DNA from: Ryuthela nishihirai | Taxonomy: Eukaryota > Arthropoda > Arachnida > Araneae > Heptathelidae | NCBI GenBank assembly: GCA_038380435.1 | Contig: JAWZYU010000020.1 | Location: 46,346,307-46,410,306 of the forward strand | Direction of reading: 5' to 3' | DNA: 64,000 bases | Shown: piece after piece, positions 10,190-22,207 of the stretch | Layout: every line of letters starts with the position of its first letter | How positions within the stretch are numbered: position 1 is the stretch's first letter | The notes under the pieces: model-generated | What the model was told of the DNA's origin: nothing | Databases searched by the model: none | What the model saw: only the letters and a program-made list of their open reading frames with translations | Position numbers and translations under genes: made by a program

Positions 10190-13100
10190 GGAGTGAAAGA
10201 TGGCATCCCTAGGGAAGGCAGCACTGTTAAATGCAAGAGAGTGAGTCTGTAAATGGTAGCTAGGTAGTCACTGGAAGGAGAGCTATGCACCAATCCCCTG
10301 TGATGATGCATAGAATCGGCCAGGCCTAGCACCTAATGTTCGACCCTGCCTTCTCGTGGTGCAGACTGTTAGCACCTTTCAAAAGAGATACTCTCTTGTG
10401 GAAGTGAACGGATGGGGAGGGCTGCCAGATTAGTGTGGCCTACTAATCTGGACAACTCTGGCTACTTTCCTTTTTTTTCTATCCTGCTGAGGAGTGGTCA
10501 ACCACACAGGGTCCTGGTGCTGACCATATAAACCCACTGGACTGGACAGATATATGGCTCTGAGCTTGATTATGGATCCTGATTTTGCTGCACTGGTGGG
10601 CTTCTGTAGAGGGAAAATCTTCCACTGTGTTTTCTGTTTGTTTGTGGGTTGACAGCCCCAAGTGAATAGATTCACAGGATATGTTTATCAGCTGGTGGAT
10701 AATCCTGAGCAGAAGTCATCGCAGGCACCTGAACCCTTTGCTTCTATTGGCATCGTCAAATTCTACATTGGAGGAAGTCTTCCAGTGTAGATGGCTTCAG
10801 CCTTTAGTAGTGGGGGAACGGGTCTTTGCCCCATGTCTGCGATTAGGGGGCTGTTTGATATTGTTGGCATTCCCTCTCTCAATAAACATAGTTTCTTTAA
10901 ACATCCCACTAACCATTTTCTCTCCATAGGTAGTTGGAATGTGAGGACTCTGCACAGAGCTTTTTCTCTTGATGTCCTCACACAAGAATTCCACCATTAT
11001 AATTTAGATATTCTCGGCTTGCAAGAGACCAGATGGACAGATAAAGGTCAGATTCTTAAAAATAATCTTAAATTTCTCTTTTCAGGGAGGGACGACAATA
11101 AGCATCACCAAGGCGTGGGTCTGCTTCTCAGCAGACACGCTAGTGATGCTCTTCTAGGATATGAGTGCATTAATGAAAGGTTTCTTACAGCAAAATTTCA
11201 GACAAGCTTAAAGACTTGAATGTTATCTGCTGTTATGCCCCCACTGAGGATGCCGATGAGGATGAGAAGGATAGGTTTTATAGACAACTTCAGGATATTT
11301 TGAATTCTGTCAAGAAAGGAGATATTACCCTTGTTCTTGGTGACTTCAATGCCAAAGTTTGTACTAACTCTGACCTTTGGGGAGGGGTGATAGGCCCTTA
11401 TGGTATTGGTAGCTGCAATGGCAATGGGCAACATCCCCTACATGTAAGTAAACTCAATGGTTTCAGAATAACTAACACTTATTACAAACACCGCAACATA
11501 ATAAGTACACATGGGTTTCACCTGATGGGCTGCATAAGAATATGATTGATTATATATTAATTAACAGCAAATGGGCTAGTTCTGTTAAGAATACTAGGTC
11601 ATATAGGGGAGTTGAAATTGGATCTGACCATTACCTTATTAAAAGTGTCTTGCAACTTAAACTTAAAAAGTGTTGTGCTAGGGTTAAAAATTTACCTTTA
11701 ACACTGAAGCTCTGAAAGACCCAGTTATAGCTAAAGCTTACCATGATAGGTTGCTTAGTCATTATGACAGTCATGGTTTGCTTACTACTGAAGTTGAGGA
11801 AGAATGGGACCATTTTAAACAGGCTTTTTTGGAAACTAACAGTACTCTTTTAGGGAAAAAGGAGGAGAGTAAGCAGAATTATTTGAGTGATAAGGCACTT
11901 GAGCTTATTTCAGAAAGAAAGAACTGCAGGAATGTCCTTAATCAATACCTACTATCCTAATAGGAAGCATTACAGAGAGCTTAATAAACATGTAGAAGAT
12001 CAGTTAGCTGCTGATAAGAATCTTTGACTTGATGGCTTGGCTGAGAAAGCCAAGGAAGCAGTTAGACAGCACAACAGCAGAGAGCGGTACCAGATAGTTA
12101 ATGTTTCGTGTGGTATAAAATGAACAGGTATGCAGGGATTGAAGGATAAACAAGGTAAGGTTATAGAAGGTGAGGATTTGTCATGGCTAGGTGGGCTGAG
12201 CATTTCAGTGATATTCTAAACAATGTGGGCAGTTCTACTTCCATTGTTTGCATGATTATAAATGCATTACTGGCTTTAATGTTGGCCCTGTAACACAATC
12301 TGACGTTATTTTGGCTATTTCTTAACTTAAACTTCATAAATTCCAGGGGTTTATGAAGCCCCTACGGAAATGCTTAGAGCTGGGAATGTTTCGGTTACCA
12401 CTTGGACGACTGAAATTTTGAATATATTTTATGATAAAGGCATGGATCCTAAGGATTTTACCAGAGCTATTATTATCATCCCTATTTTCAAAAAAGGTGA
12501 TTGCAGTTCTTGTGATAACTATAGGGATATCAGCCTACTCTCTGTTCCAGGTAAAGTTCTTTCCATGATTGTGCTTAATAAAATTAAGAATCTGGTTGAC
12601 AGGCAATTGTGTGATGAGCAATGTGGATTCAGAAGTGGTAGGGGATGTGTAGATCATATATTTTCACTTAGGCAGATTCTTGAGAAATGTTTAGATTTTC
12701 AGAAACCTTTGGTTGCTAGCTTTGTTGATTTCAGAAAGGATTTCGACTCTGTTGATCGTCATAATTTGTGGTTGATTGTGAAATCATATGGTATACCTGA
12801 CAAGTTAGTTAACATAATGAAAGCTCTCTATAATAACACTGTGTTGTGTGTGAGAGTTGGTAAGTCTTGTAGCAATTGGTTTAGCATTACTTCTGGTGTT
12901 CGACAAGGGTGCATTTTGTCTCCTTTTCTCTTTGGTTATTTATTATGTTATGCGAAATTCACTTCAAGGGCCTTAAATGGTCTGGAGAGAAGAAAATTTC
13001 TGATTTAGATTATGATGATGATTTAGCCCTTTTGGCAGATGATGTTGATGAGATGAACTCTTTCATTTGAGCTGTTGATGAACTGGTACTAGAGTAGGTT

Positions 13101-13815
13101 TGGTTATAAACAGAGAGAAAACTAAAGTGATGAAAATTGGTCAGGCAGGCTGTGATTCAGTTAATCTGAATTGTTGCAATGTTGAACAGGTGTCACAGTT
13201 TAATTATCTTGGGAGCTATGTAACTGATACTGTGATGTGTATCATGAGATTAACAGATGGATAGGGATTGCCTCCAGAACTTTTAAGAATCTATGGAGAG
13301 TGTGGAGGAATAGGTGTATACACCTAAAGACTAAAATAAGACTGTGTAATAGTTTGGTTCTTTCTAGGGTTAGTTATGGCAGTGAAACTTGGACACTTTG
13401 TAAACAAGATAACAGGAAACTAGATGCTTTTGATTCTAGATGCTTACACAGTATCTTGGGCATTAGGTGGTTCAACTTTGTAACTAATGATGAGTTTAGG
13501 CAAAGGAGTCGACAACCTCCTTTAAGTAGCATATTGTGCAGAGAGAGACTCTGTTGGTTTGGCCATGTTGCCCGTATGGATAATTATTGATTGGTGAATA
13601 GGGTTATGAACAGTGTGCCAAAAGGCTTCAGAAAGAAGGGGAGACCAAGGATGTGGTGGGCACACAATGTCAAACTGGACCTTATTAGAATTGGTGTGCA
13701 GTGGCCAGATGCAGCAGATTGCTTGGAGACTTCAAGACAGACTTGCTTGGAGAACTAAATTGTACGGTCTGGTTGGACCTCCGTAGCCCATGGCTGCTTG
13801 AGGATGATGATTTAG
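10190..13815 (+). mobile_element. RTE-like LINE, copy 2, almost full length
   Basis: This is the most complete LINE in the window, including a 5' leader (about 10,190-10,660) of which only the end is visible in copy 1. The endonuclease fragment spans 10,791-11,545 and the reverse transcriptase 12,370-13,008 (SFVDFRKDFDSVDRH, GVRQGCILSPFLF). A C-terminal part at 13,237-13,590 has RLCNSLVLSRVSYGSETW and CWFGHVARMD. The catalytic motif reads DYDDD rather than the usual ADD, and frameshifts split the frame, so it is dead. The 3' end is GGCTGCTTGAGGATGATGAT. It sits in the RNF123 intron from which a conserved coding segment appears to be missing. Confidence 0.93.
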
Positions 13816-15312
13816 GTTAATGAAAGCACAAAAAGAGGGAAAGAGACATCTTTATAATTAAAGAATACTGAAGATATTAGCATGCACAGCAGCTAGTATC
13901 CAGCAAATCATGTTGCAAGTGGAAAGGTAAAGTAGAAAGGGGAAATGGGATGGGTTTGATCTATTGAAAGCTTTGACTGTTGCAAAAATCAGTAGGTGGT
14001 GATATTTTTCTGAGTTCACATAATTTTTAGGTAGCATATCCTTTTCAAAGTTATAGGGATGGAAAGAGAAATGACACAGCTATAATAAGCAGTTCACTGA
14101 TTCAGTTGAAATTATATCTCTTGGCAATGGAGAAATTATTGTAGCAAGTTTTTTTTAAGCCTTTCTATAAATGTACATAGTCAGTTATTCGTTCAGATAA
14201 AAGGATGGAAAGGAAAATTACTTTTAATGCATTTTAACATTAGCACACAGTGTTGTGGGCAAATTGAGGCAGAACATGTTTTTGCATTATTTTCAGATGT
14301 TCAATTTTAATTAAAGTTCTGACCTCTTCTGCGATGGTGCAATGTATAGTTGGCTGGTAATTTGACTATTCAAAGCTTGTCAATATTGTTTCTTAATTCT
14401 CTGCTGGAAGTCTGTTTTCATGTGGATGGCTATCTATGTTGTTTTATTAGTCACTGCAATGATGATATTAAGAAACACTAAATTTAGTTATAATCTATTG
14501 AATTCCTTTTTATCATAAACTATTTGTTTTATTAGTTTGGGTGTATAGTTTGGTAATCTGTCTACATAATGGAAAAGTTCAGACCTCTTTTTTTTTCAGG
14601 TCTACTGTAAACTGGTAATTTCTTCAAGTTGTGGATAACATTTATGAGTTAAAGCAGAGAGATGTTTGCTACAGAGTTTAATTATTTCAATGCAAAATCC
14701 TCTACATTTTATCCTACACAACATGCATTAGTTTGTATTTAGTAGGGTTATAAGTGACCTTAAACTGAATGAATTTGAGGATGATAGATTCAGTATTATA
14801 TTTTTAAGAAAAAAACTAAGTGTAATAGTTTTCAATTAAGTTTTCATTTTTTGAAAAAGTCATTGAATGATTTTGAATAGTTTCAAATGTTATGATTTAC
14901 AAATACACTCCCAGAACCAATCTACCAATTTTTCAAATAGCATTCAGAATAGTTATATTATAATCCAGAAGCACATTACAGAAATATTTAATAAAAAAAT
15001 AAGAATCACTCACTATTTTCTGTACAAAGGCTATTATCTGCTGAGCTTTCAAGGCAGAAATGGAGTAATGAAATTAAGCGATGGAAGAAGGCCAGAGCAA
15101 CTGGCAAAGGACACAAATGGACTAAAGGAACCTGCAAATAATAAATTTGAGATAAACTGAGAGAAAATATAATATTATGGAAATGAATATGTTAACTGAT
15201 GCATTTAACGTATTTTAAATCATACTGATAACATGTTTTCAGGTAACTTCACAACATTAATAATATTTAAATGCGATAATAATTGCTAACTCAAATATTT
15301 TACAATACTTAC
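13816..15312. other. Intron, searched for a missing RNF123 exon
   Basis: No stretch on the minus strand resembling the CPPEYMVCFLHRL region was found by eye. The 97-codon plus-strand frame at 14,867-15,160 has no recognised family. Confidence 0.5.
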
Positions 15313-15384
15313 TCTACTTCCTCCAGAATTTTCCTTGAGAAAATCTCGAAATTTGGAAAGGAATATTGAGCGACTGGATTGTCC
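15313..15384 (-). CDS. RNF123: RNF123 exon o: SRSIFLSKFRDFLKENSGG
   Basis: This 72-nt exon, 24 codons in phase 0, encodes GQSSRSIFLSKFRDFLKENS and GGSR. It is a clear match to PSRYIFLTKFRKFLQENASG. The acceptor is TTCCTAG and the donor GTAAGTATTG. The next vertebrate segment (CPPEYMVCFLHRL and about 30 further residues) should follow but was not found in the 5.6 kb before the next recognised exon. That interval holds a 3.6-kb LINE. Confidence 0.93.
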
Positions 15385-15956
15385 CTAGGAACATTAAGTA
15401 ATATAAAATCAGGACTGCTGTACAAAACAAAATTTTAGTTTTCAAAAAGAAACTAAAACAGTAATAATTTATTTCTTCAAAAATTTGTAACATCTATAAT
15501 ACAAACAGAAAAGTATGCAACCATTATGCAGGATTTTTAAAATCTAAGAGGGCACATACCATATATTCATGCAAAAAGAACATTTTTGATTAAAATTTCT
15601 TACATAGAATTTCAAAACATTGGTTATTGGACTAAAACAAAGGTTATGTTACTAACATGAGAAATAAATTCAATCTCTATAGAAAATATGAATGGCAATG
15701 ACTAGTAATTAAATTTAAAGAACTAGAATATTTTGATTATTTTAAGTTATTTGTACTCTATTTACATGTAACATATTTTGTGAGTTTATGTTTTTTTTCA
15801 AAAACTATACATGATTTATAAAACTTATTTTATCTAAGGTAATGAATGGAAGCATTTGCAGCAGATTTTGCATAGTTCACAATCTCAACTCACTATAAAA
15901 CATAATTATAGTTCTCTCTTCATATTTAACAATAACCACTAATAATGGTATAGAGC

Positions 15957-16020
15957 AGTGGTCTCCAAACTTTTTTTTATTAATCACCGCTATATTAGCC
16001 AAAACACACACACACACACC
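15957..16020 (+). repeat. hAT-like terminus followed by (AC)n
   Basis: CAGTGGTCTCCAAACTTTTT at 15,957 is of the CAGNGGTTCTCAAACT type of hAT ends. An AC dinucleotide run follows at about 16,004-16,018. The matching other end was not found. Confidence 0.4.
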
Positions 16021-16263
16021 TATATCAGCAAAAAAAGATAGCACATACCCCCAATATGCATGGAGATATATATTATTTAGTTTTTGCATTTATTTATAAG
16101 TATACAACTGAAATAAAATAAGATGAAAATAAACGTATCAGTCATGGTTGCCAGATGATAAATCCATTAAAAGGCTAAACCTGGTAACTGTGCTTTCTCT
16201 GAACTTCACATTGTGTGCCCAGACATCTTTATGAAACTAGAGTCTTGCATATGTAAAATGGCT

Positions 16264-16406
16264 TGGGTTGTTTTACCTCTGAGCTGCCCTTTTTTGTACA
16301 CCATGGGCTAAATGGCCAGGTCACAAGGACCCCAATGGCTCAGTCAAGAGTTGGGGGAGGAGACCCACTGGAACAGCTGTTGAGAGACAGATGGTAGCCT
16401 CCCATC
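16264..16406 (-). mobile_element. SINE-A, 3' half
   Basis: This is the 3' half of a SINE-A, from the TGTCTCCCAACAGCTG-like body to the AAAACAACCCAA end. It is followed directly by a second, longer SINE-A in the same orientation, so the pair arose by insertion of one copy into another or by tandem duplication. Confidence 0.85.
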
Positions 16407-16757
16407 ATGTTGGGTTGTTTTACCTCTGAGCAGCACTTTTTTGCACACCATGGGCTAAATGGCCAGGTCACATGGACCCCAAAGGCTCAGAGAAGGTTGG
16501 GGGAGGGGACCCACTGGAACAGCTGTTGGGAGACAGATGGTAGCCTCCCGTCAAGACCATCCAGCGTGTTCTTTAACGTGCACAGGGTATGGCTCTCTCA
16601 AACACGGGACCACGGCTTAAAAGTCCCATCCTACAGAAGGCGGCCTTTCCAAGCCCATCGGTGTCCCTCTACTGACTGTAGGCATGGCGGGGAATTGTTG
16701 TGGAGATAAATCTCAACGCTGACCCAGCTGGGACTCAAACTGGGAACTACAGATTTT
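16407..16757 (-). mobile_element. SINE-A, lacking most of the tRNA head
   Basis: Body and 3' end are well preserved. On the minus strand the element starts near the B box (GTTTGAGTCCCAGCTGGG); the A box is missing. Confidence 0.87.
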
Positions 16758-16800
16758 CATCATATAAAAAATTGTCATGTGATCTTTTGATCATATAATA

Positions 16801-16925
16801 TTGCCTGATAGTCTATTGGTAGGAGTGCCTGGTTGGAGCACTGGATTGCCTGATAGTCTATTGGTAGGAGTGCCTGGTTGGACATGTAACCTCAAGATCA
16901 TGGGTTTGGATCTAAATGAAAACAA
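16801..16925 (+). repeat. Duplicated tRNA-like head (45-bp tandem repeat)
   Basis: A 45-bp unit starting TTGCCTGATAGTCTATTGGT is followed by a second start of the same unit at 16,846 (37 bp identical). The second then continues into a tRNA-like B box (ATCATGGGTTTGGATC). TCTATTGGTAGGAGTGCCTG may be the A-box side. It is probably another SINE family with a duplicated head. Confidence 0.6.
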
Positions 16926-17601
16926 TAAAAAATTTTCACAGTTTGAAAAAAAAAATCAGTTTCTACTACAGGAACCTGTATATTTGAAACATATGGGTTG
17001 TTAGACATTGTCTAGCTAACATCAGCAATGATGTAAGACATAAAAATTTTATTGCTTTTAGACATTGATTCAAACAGTGGAACTCTTACTAATATGCTGA
17101 GTGCTGCATCATAAAATAAATTAGGGGTTACACAAATGAATCCACAGCCCATCATTGTTTACTAAGCATTTAATCATTATTAAGCTGTTTAAGTAATGAT
17201 GACAATGGGTATAGAGGAAAAATTGTGCTGAACTGGATGAGATCTGAATCCATGACAGGTTATGTTGCTGAAAGGTTTCATGATAATTTATCTCAATGAA
17301 ATTAAAGTGCAAAACTACTGAGTTTAAAAAATAGTAGTTAGCATGAGTACACATTCGAGGATGGATGCAGAGAGAGCCAAAGAAAAACTATATCTCCTTC
17401 CCAGGGGGAAAACGACCAAGAGGGCACTCCCACTTGAGATGGAGAGACCTGCATATAAAGGAACTTGGATGAATTGAATATTTCACACTGGGAGGAGGAG
17501 GCCATGGATAGAGGAGAATGGAGACAAATTGTACTTGCAGCAAAGAGTCTAGCAGGTACAAATAGCTAAAGAAGAAGTTATCATAAGTATTTGCTACATA
17601 C

Positions 17602-17663
17602 CTGGTAAAAATCAGAGCCATTAAACAACTGAATCAGAATTTTAAGTTGTATGCTTTCCACTT
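17602..17663 (-). CDS. RNF123: RNF123 exon n: helix VESIQLKILIQLF
   Basis: This 62-nt exon reads VESIQLKILIQLFNGSDFYQ and matches VVEGLQVQILKLLLDNKDDN. The acceptor is GTTTCAG and the donor GTATGTAG. It begins with AA, completing a Glu codon from exon m, and ends in phase 0. The match is short but phase and order both fit. Confidence 0.88.
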
Positions 17664-17861
17664 CTGAAACAGAGGAAATGTGCTTAGTCACTTGTATAAT
17701 TATTTCATCATACTTTAAAAAATGTGGAAAATAATAAATTATGTATAATCATACCAAATATTTGAAACTACTCTTTACTTATAATAAAGTATGACATGCA
17801 TTTTAAAAGCCAGTGTTATTTTTAAAGCTTGAACAGAAAGGCATTATTTTACATGTGATTA

Positions 17862-17935
17862 AGTAAGTCACAAACAAATGCTGCTCCACAGATACTAAAT
17901 GAAAGACTGTGAGTTGTTACATGTCCAATTCTCTT
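17862..17935 (+). repeat. Short dispersed repeat, copy 1 (partner at 20,512)
   Basis: AAGTAAGTCACA, then GCTCCACAGATACTAAATGA and AAGACTGTGAGTTGTTA match 20,512-20,572 with few differences. The family is unknown; the 20.5-kb copy lies just upstream of a mariner fragment. Confidence 0.7.
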
Positions 17936-18110
17936 CTGTCAATAATACTATACTTTTTCATTTTCCATTCTAACTCAAAAATACACTTTTTTTTTGCTTT
18001 ATATACTTCATAAAATTTATCTATTAATAGTAAAATTAATTCAGTATTTTACCTGAAGAGAAATTTATTTTTAATTTTTATATCCACAAGTGATGGATTC
18101 CTTCTAGAGC

Positions 18111-18135
18111 AGTGGTTTTCAAACTGAGGGGCATA
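18111..18135 (+). repeat. Second hAT-like terminus
   Basis: CAGTGGTTTTCAAACTGAGG is again of the hAT terminal type. No partner end was located; it is probably a decayed non-autonomous element. Confidence 0.4.
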
Positions 18136-18287
18136 GTATTCTATATGCTACTGGGTATAAACACTGTTATATGGGTAGTTATGACACTGCTATCAAATAT
18201 GCAAGGTGAACCATACTAGGGCCCATATGCTTGGATACTAATGAAGGGAGGAAAAGAATAAAATTCTTAAATATTCCCTGTCCCATG

Positions 18288-18480
18288 ACTGGGTAGTTAG
18301 CATGCTTGGGTACTGATCTAAGGGACCTCGGTTTGAGCCTCAGAAAAGGCATGGATGTTCGAGTCATTTTTCTGCTAAGGTCCCATCATCCTCACAGACC
18401 TTCTACTATTGTGTATAAATTGACAGCTCCTGTGAGACCTCTGTGGAAAGCAGCTGATTGAGGGGATATTTATTTATTCA
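18288..18480 (+). mobile_element. SINE-B, plus orientation
   Basis: It starts at a tRNA-like head (TAGTTAGCATGCTTGGGTAC, then GACCTCGGTTTGAGCC as B box). It continues with TTTCTGCTAAGGTCCC and CACAGACCTTCTACTATTG and ends GCAGCTGATTGAGGGG, followed by a TATTTATT tail. Confidence 0.85.
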
Positions 18481-18833
18481 TTCATCAATCAGTTTGTCAT
18501 TAAGAACTGAAAAAATGTTTTCAGCTATAAAATCCTTATAACGTAAACTTTACAGTGTGCTTGGAAGCTTTACATTTAACCATTTTAGGGAGTTCAGTAA
18601 GAGTACAAAATTCTTCATCCTTTTTACTTTCATGAAAGCTACTTTCTCTGATCATTACATCCATGGCCCAATCAAAATATCTTTTCATAATTCAGGCTTC
18701 AGTATTTGATGATTTGTGGTTGTATAACAGAGTTACTTACATACCTCAGTTACTTATATACCTCATTTATTTATATTACTGCAATATAAAAAAAATTTAA
18801 TACATGACTTAACACTAAAATTGCTTATCTAGG

Positions 18834-19217
18834 TTGGGTTGTTTTACCTTTGAGCGGCACTTTTTTGCACACCATGGGCTAAATGGCCATGTCACATGGA
18901 CCCCGAAGGCTCAGAGAAGGTTGGGGGAGGGGACCCACTGGAACAGCTGTTGGGAGACAGATGGTAGCCTCCCGTCAAGGCCATCCAGCGTGTTCTTTAA
19001 CGTGCACAGGGTATGGCTCTCCCGCACACGGGGCCACGGCTTAACATCCCATCCGACGGACGACCGCCTTTCCAAGTCCATCGGTGTCCCCTACTGACCG
19101 TGGGCAGGGTGGGGAATTCTTGCGGAGATAAATCTCAACACTGACCCAGCTGGGACTCGAACCTGGGAACTACAGATTACGAGCCTGGTGCGCTACCGAC
19201 TGAGCCACCCCTGCCCC
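18834..19217 (-). mobile_element. SINE-A, full length, best-preserved copy
   Basis: This 384-bp copy is flanked by an exact 12-bp duplication TGCTTATCTAGG (18,822-18,833 and 19,218-19,229), which defines both ends. On the minus strand the head reads GGTGGCTCAGTCGGTAGCGC with B box GGTTCGAGTCCC. It keeps CpG-rich positions that are mutated in the other copies, so it is probably the youngest. It is a good reference for the family. Confidence 0.94.
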
Positions 19218-19229
19218 TGCTTATCTAGG

Positions 19230-20511
19230 AGTAGATGGATTTATTTTAAAAATCTGCTCACAAAAACATCACATGTCAATACAAATGATTAACTCTCCAA
19301 TAAGAAGAGTATAAAATATTTGCTATAAGAACCATCTTCAAGGGTCATGTGATGCAGGTGTACGCTTATTATACTGCTTGTGAAAAAAAAAAGAAAAGCC
19401 CAAAACCCATTTTAGAGGGAGTGTTCAAATGCCCAAGAAGCATATGATAGAAGATCTTACAGGTAACTCAGTACTTTCAAAACAGTTCTGATACTGGATT
19501 TCTATGAGAAACTGTCATTGTAGCCAAGATGAGTCCAAAATTGTGGCTCATGTTAGCTGGGATGCAAATCAATTGGTAAAGGTTGGCAAAGTACTATGGT
19601 CAAAATTGGATGCAGACAACAGCATGAAGTGCTTGATATATCCAGCAAGTGGCCATAAGGCAGCAAATGGCCATAATATATAGTAATGTTAAAAATTAAG
19701 TAGGACAATTTTGTCTTGTTTGCAGTGTTCATTATTTCTATGATTGTGGAAGACCATAAAACATATTCAAAAGTAATCCTAGAGCATAGACAACATGACA
19801 TAAAATTCCCCATATTAATAATGTAGCTTTACAGTGTTTGGTATTCAAGATCTTGCACAGCCACAGAAAATTAATCTACATAAGATATGAGCCCTTTCAA
19901 AAGTCACATGGTTTTATCAATCACACCATTGTGTTGAACAAGCTGATCAACAAGTAGTGTATCATTAGACTGCGTGAGGAATGCAAATAATTTCCTCTGC
20001 ATTCTTTGTGAATGAGGAATGCATCTTGATCAAAAGTTATTTTCATAATTTTTTGCATATTAGCACATTTCATTTGCTCTGTGCCATGTGAAACAGAACA
20101 GACTTCTTCATCGTTTTTCTGAGGTATTTGCATCTTTTTTTTCCATTTAATATTAAAATATGTTATTCATTAATTTCAATTAAACCAAGAATTCAAACAG
20201 AACTAAGCAAGTGTGATCTGAGTAACCATTAACTGCTTTAGTGGTAACTTAATAATTCATTTTATGTGCCTAAGAAGGATTGTGGGTAATGAAATTTTTC
20301 CATGTTTAAGAATAAAATGGTTAATATCTTTTTAGGGGGTGTCTTCTATTAAGAATTTTTAGATTTTATATATAATGCTACTTTCACACTATATAAAATC
20401 AGGTATCTATAGTATGTGTCTTACACATGAATCTACTTAAATATTTCTGAACTTACTTTTATTATACTTGTTTGGAAGAACAGAATTTTGCTGTTTTATA
20501 TAGGTGAGCTA
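19230..20511. other. Intron, nothing recognised
   Basis: There is no exon or repeat family here that I recognise. Short frames on both strands look random. Confidence 0.5.
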
Positions 20512-20572
20512 GTAAGTAAGTCACACAGAAATGGAGCTCCACAGATACTAAATGAAAGATTGTGAGTTATTA
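20512..20572 (+). repeat. Short dispersed repeat, copy 2
   Basis: This is the partner of 17,862-17,935 (GCTCCACAGATACTAAATGA core). No coding potential is seen. Confidence 0.7.
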
Positions 20573-20689
20573 GCAGTAGGAGGCAGCATGTTTTATGATG
20601 GTATAAGTCTATGTTTTTTATGTGCACATCAGTTCACAGTCTCACAGGATGAAGAGACTGTACTGTAGCAGTGTACAGCTGAAGAACAT

Positions 20690-21060
20690 TATGATGTTGT
20701 GCATTTTCTGTGAGCTAAGAATGTTTGGTTAGGATATTCGCAAAGAAATTCTTTCACTGTATATTGAGAGCTGCACATTCCTGAAAGAGCTTAGGGACTC
20801 GATCTGCAGAAAATTGCTTGGGTTACTAAGAAGTAGAGTACTGCTATTGCATGACAATGCAAGACTGCATACAGCACATGCAATCCAAGAGACTATTAAT
20901 GATCTGGGGTGAGAACTTCTTGATCATCCTCTCTACAGCTCTAGGGATTTCCACGTCTAGTCCAGTAAAATTCCAACTTGGTGATAAACATTTTCCTGAC
21001 AATGCAGAGGTTGAAAATGATGTAGGTCACTGCTTATGACAATAACTGACATCTTTTTAT
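20690..21060 (+). pseudogene. mariner-like transposase, C-terminal fragment
   Basis: LLHDNARLHTAHAIQET, then INDLGWELLDHP and a decayed C-terminal part with KFQLGDKHFPDNAEVENDV match the second catalytic Asp region and following sequence of mariner transposases (usual form LHDNARPHTA). It spans about 20,835-21,037 with a frame change in the SPDL region. Sequence before 20,835 (HFLSAKNV-like) may belong to the same gene. The N-terminal half and the first Asp are not recognised. Confidence 0.78.
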
Positions 21061-21480
21061 GCATGGTTTCTAGAATTTGATAAAATAATGGGCCAAGCAT
21101 AAGAAACGTTTTTGGAGATTGTTGAAAAATAAATGCTATGTTCAGGTAACTTTCCTGCTTACATTTTTTTTTTACTTTACGACCTACTCCCATGCATTTG
21201 CTTCCAGGAACATATTCTGTTTCTGATATAAGCATGATTAGAATGTTCAGTCTTTCTTAGTTAATGGCCAAGTATAAGCATATTTTATCAAAAGGCTAAA
21301 ACTTTGTGTAGTTTTACATAAAAATTCAGGTCTTTAAAAAAGTTACTCTTGTAAAAATGCTTCGGAACATCTGTAATGTTTGTTACCACTGGAAACAACT
21401 ATAAACAATATCAAGTTCCTCATTAACACATTTACCAGCTATCACATGAGATTCATTAAAAATAAATCATAATATATTAC

Positions 21481-21556
21481 CTTCTACCACTGATTTTAGT
21501 TGAGAACAAGATTTCTGATATGAAGCTCGTCGGCAAAATCCATCTTCAGCAAACAT
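21481..21556 (-). CDS. RNF123: RNF123 exon m: basic segment MFAEDGFCRRASYQKSC
   Basis: This 76-nt exon encodes MFAEDGFCRRASYQKSC then SQLKSVVE, plus one base. It aligns with LRRRAYERGCQRLRKRIEVVE in the vertebrate protein. The acceptor is TTTGTAG and the donor GTAATATA. It starts in phase 0, in agreement with exon l, and its last base plus AA from the next exon gives Glu. Confidence 0.88.
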
Positions 21557-22207
21557 CTACAAAGAATGAAATGTTTACATAAACTTTTAAATTTACTACA
21601 TGAAAGTATTAAATAGCTGATAATTTTAATTATTCAACTCAACTTTAGCAAGACAGGTGACATAAAAGTATTTTTGAATGCTGTATTTTATAATCTGGTG
21701 ATTTTAGCAAAACATTTTTTTATTGAGCTTTCAAAGTAGATTAAATTAATGAAAATCAAAATTATCAACTATATGATATTAATTTTAAAGTCTTGTCAAA
21801 TTATTAGAAGTCTCCATTATTTTAAAGAGACCAAGACTTTTAAGCCTTGATGAAGAGTTCAGCTATCCATTAATTAGTGAGCTCAAAGTCACTGATATAT
21901 TATCTATATATAAGTAGTCCCTGGTTTATGCTTTTCAGTTAATAACATTTCACTTTAACATTTCTTAAAATTAGTCAAAATACACTTCCAAATCCCCAGC
22001 TAATATGTGACCCAAATTCAAAGATGGCACTAATGCAATCTGTGCAAAACACTGTAATAAAGTTTTGCTGACAATCAAAGTGGCATGCTGTTTCACCTTT
22101 GTCATTATCTTTTGAACTAATAAAACACTATTTAAGATATGCTATTTAAACATAAAGTAGACTTTTAAATTAAGGTCATTAGGAACCTGATTTTCAGGTA
22201 TTTACGA

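Noticed and set aside
14867..15160. 97-codon plus-strand frame
   Set aside because: No family resemblance and no supporting splice sites or repeats; treated as chance.
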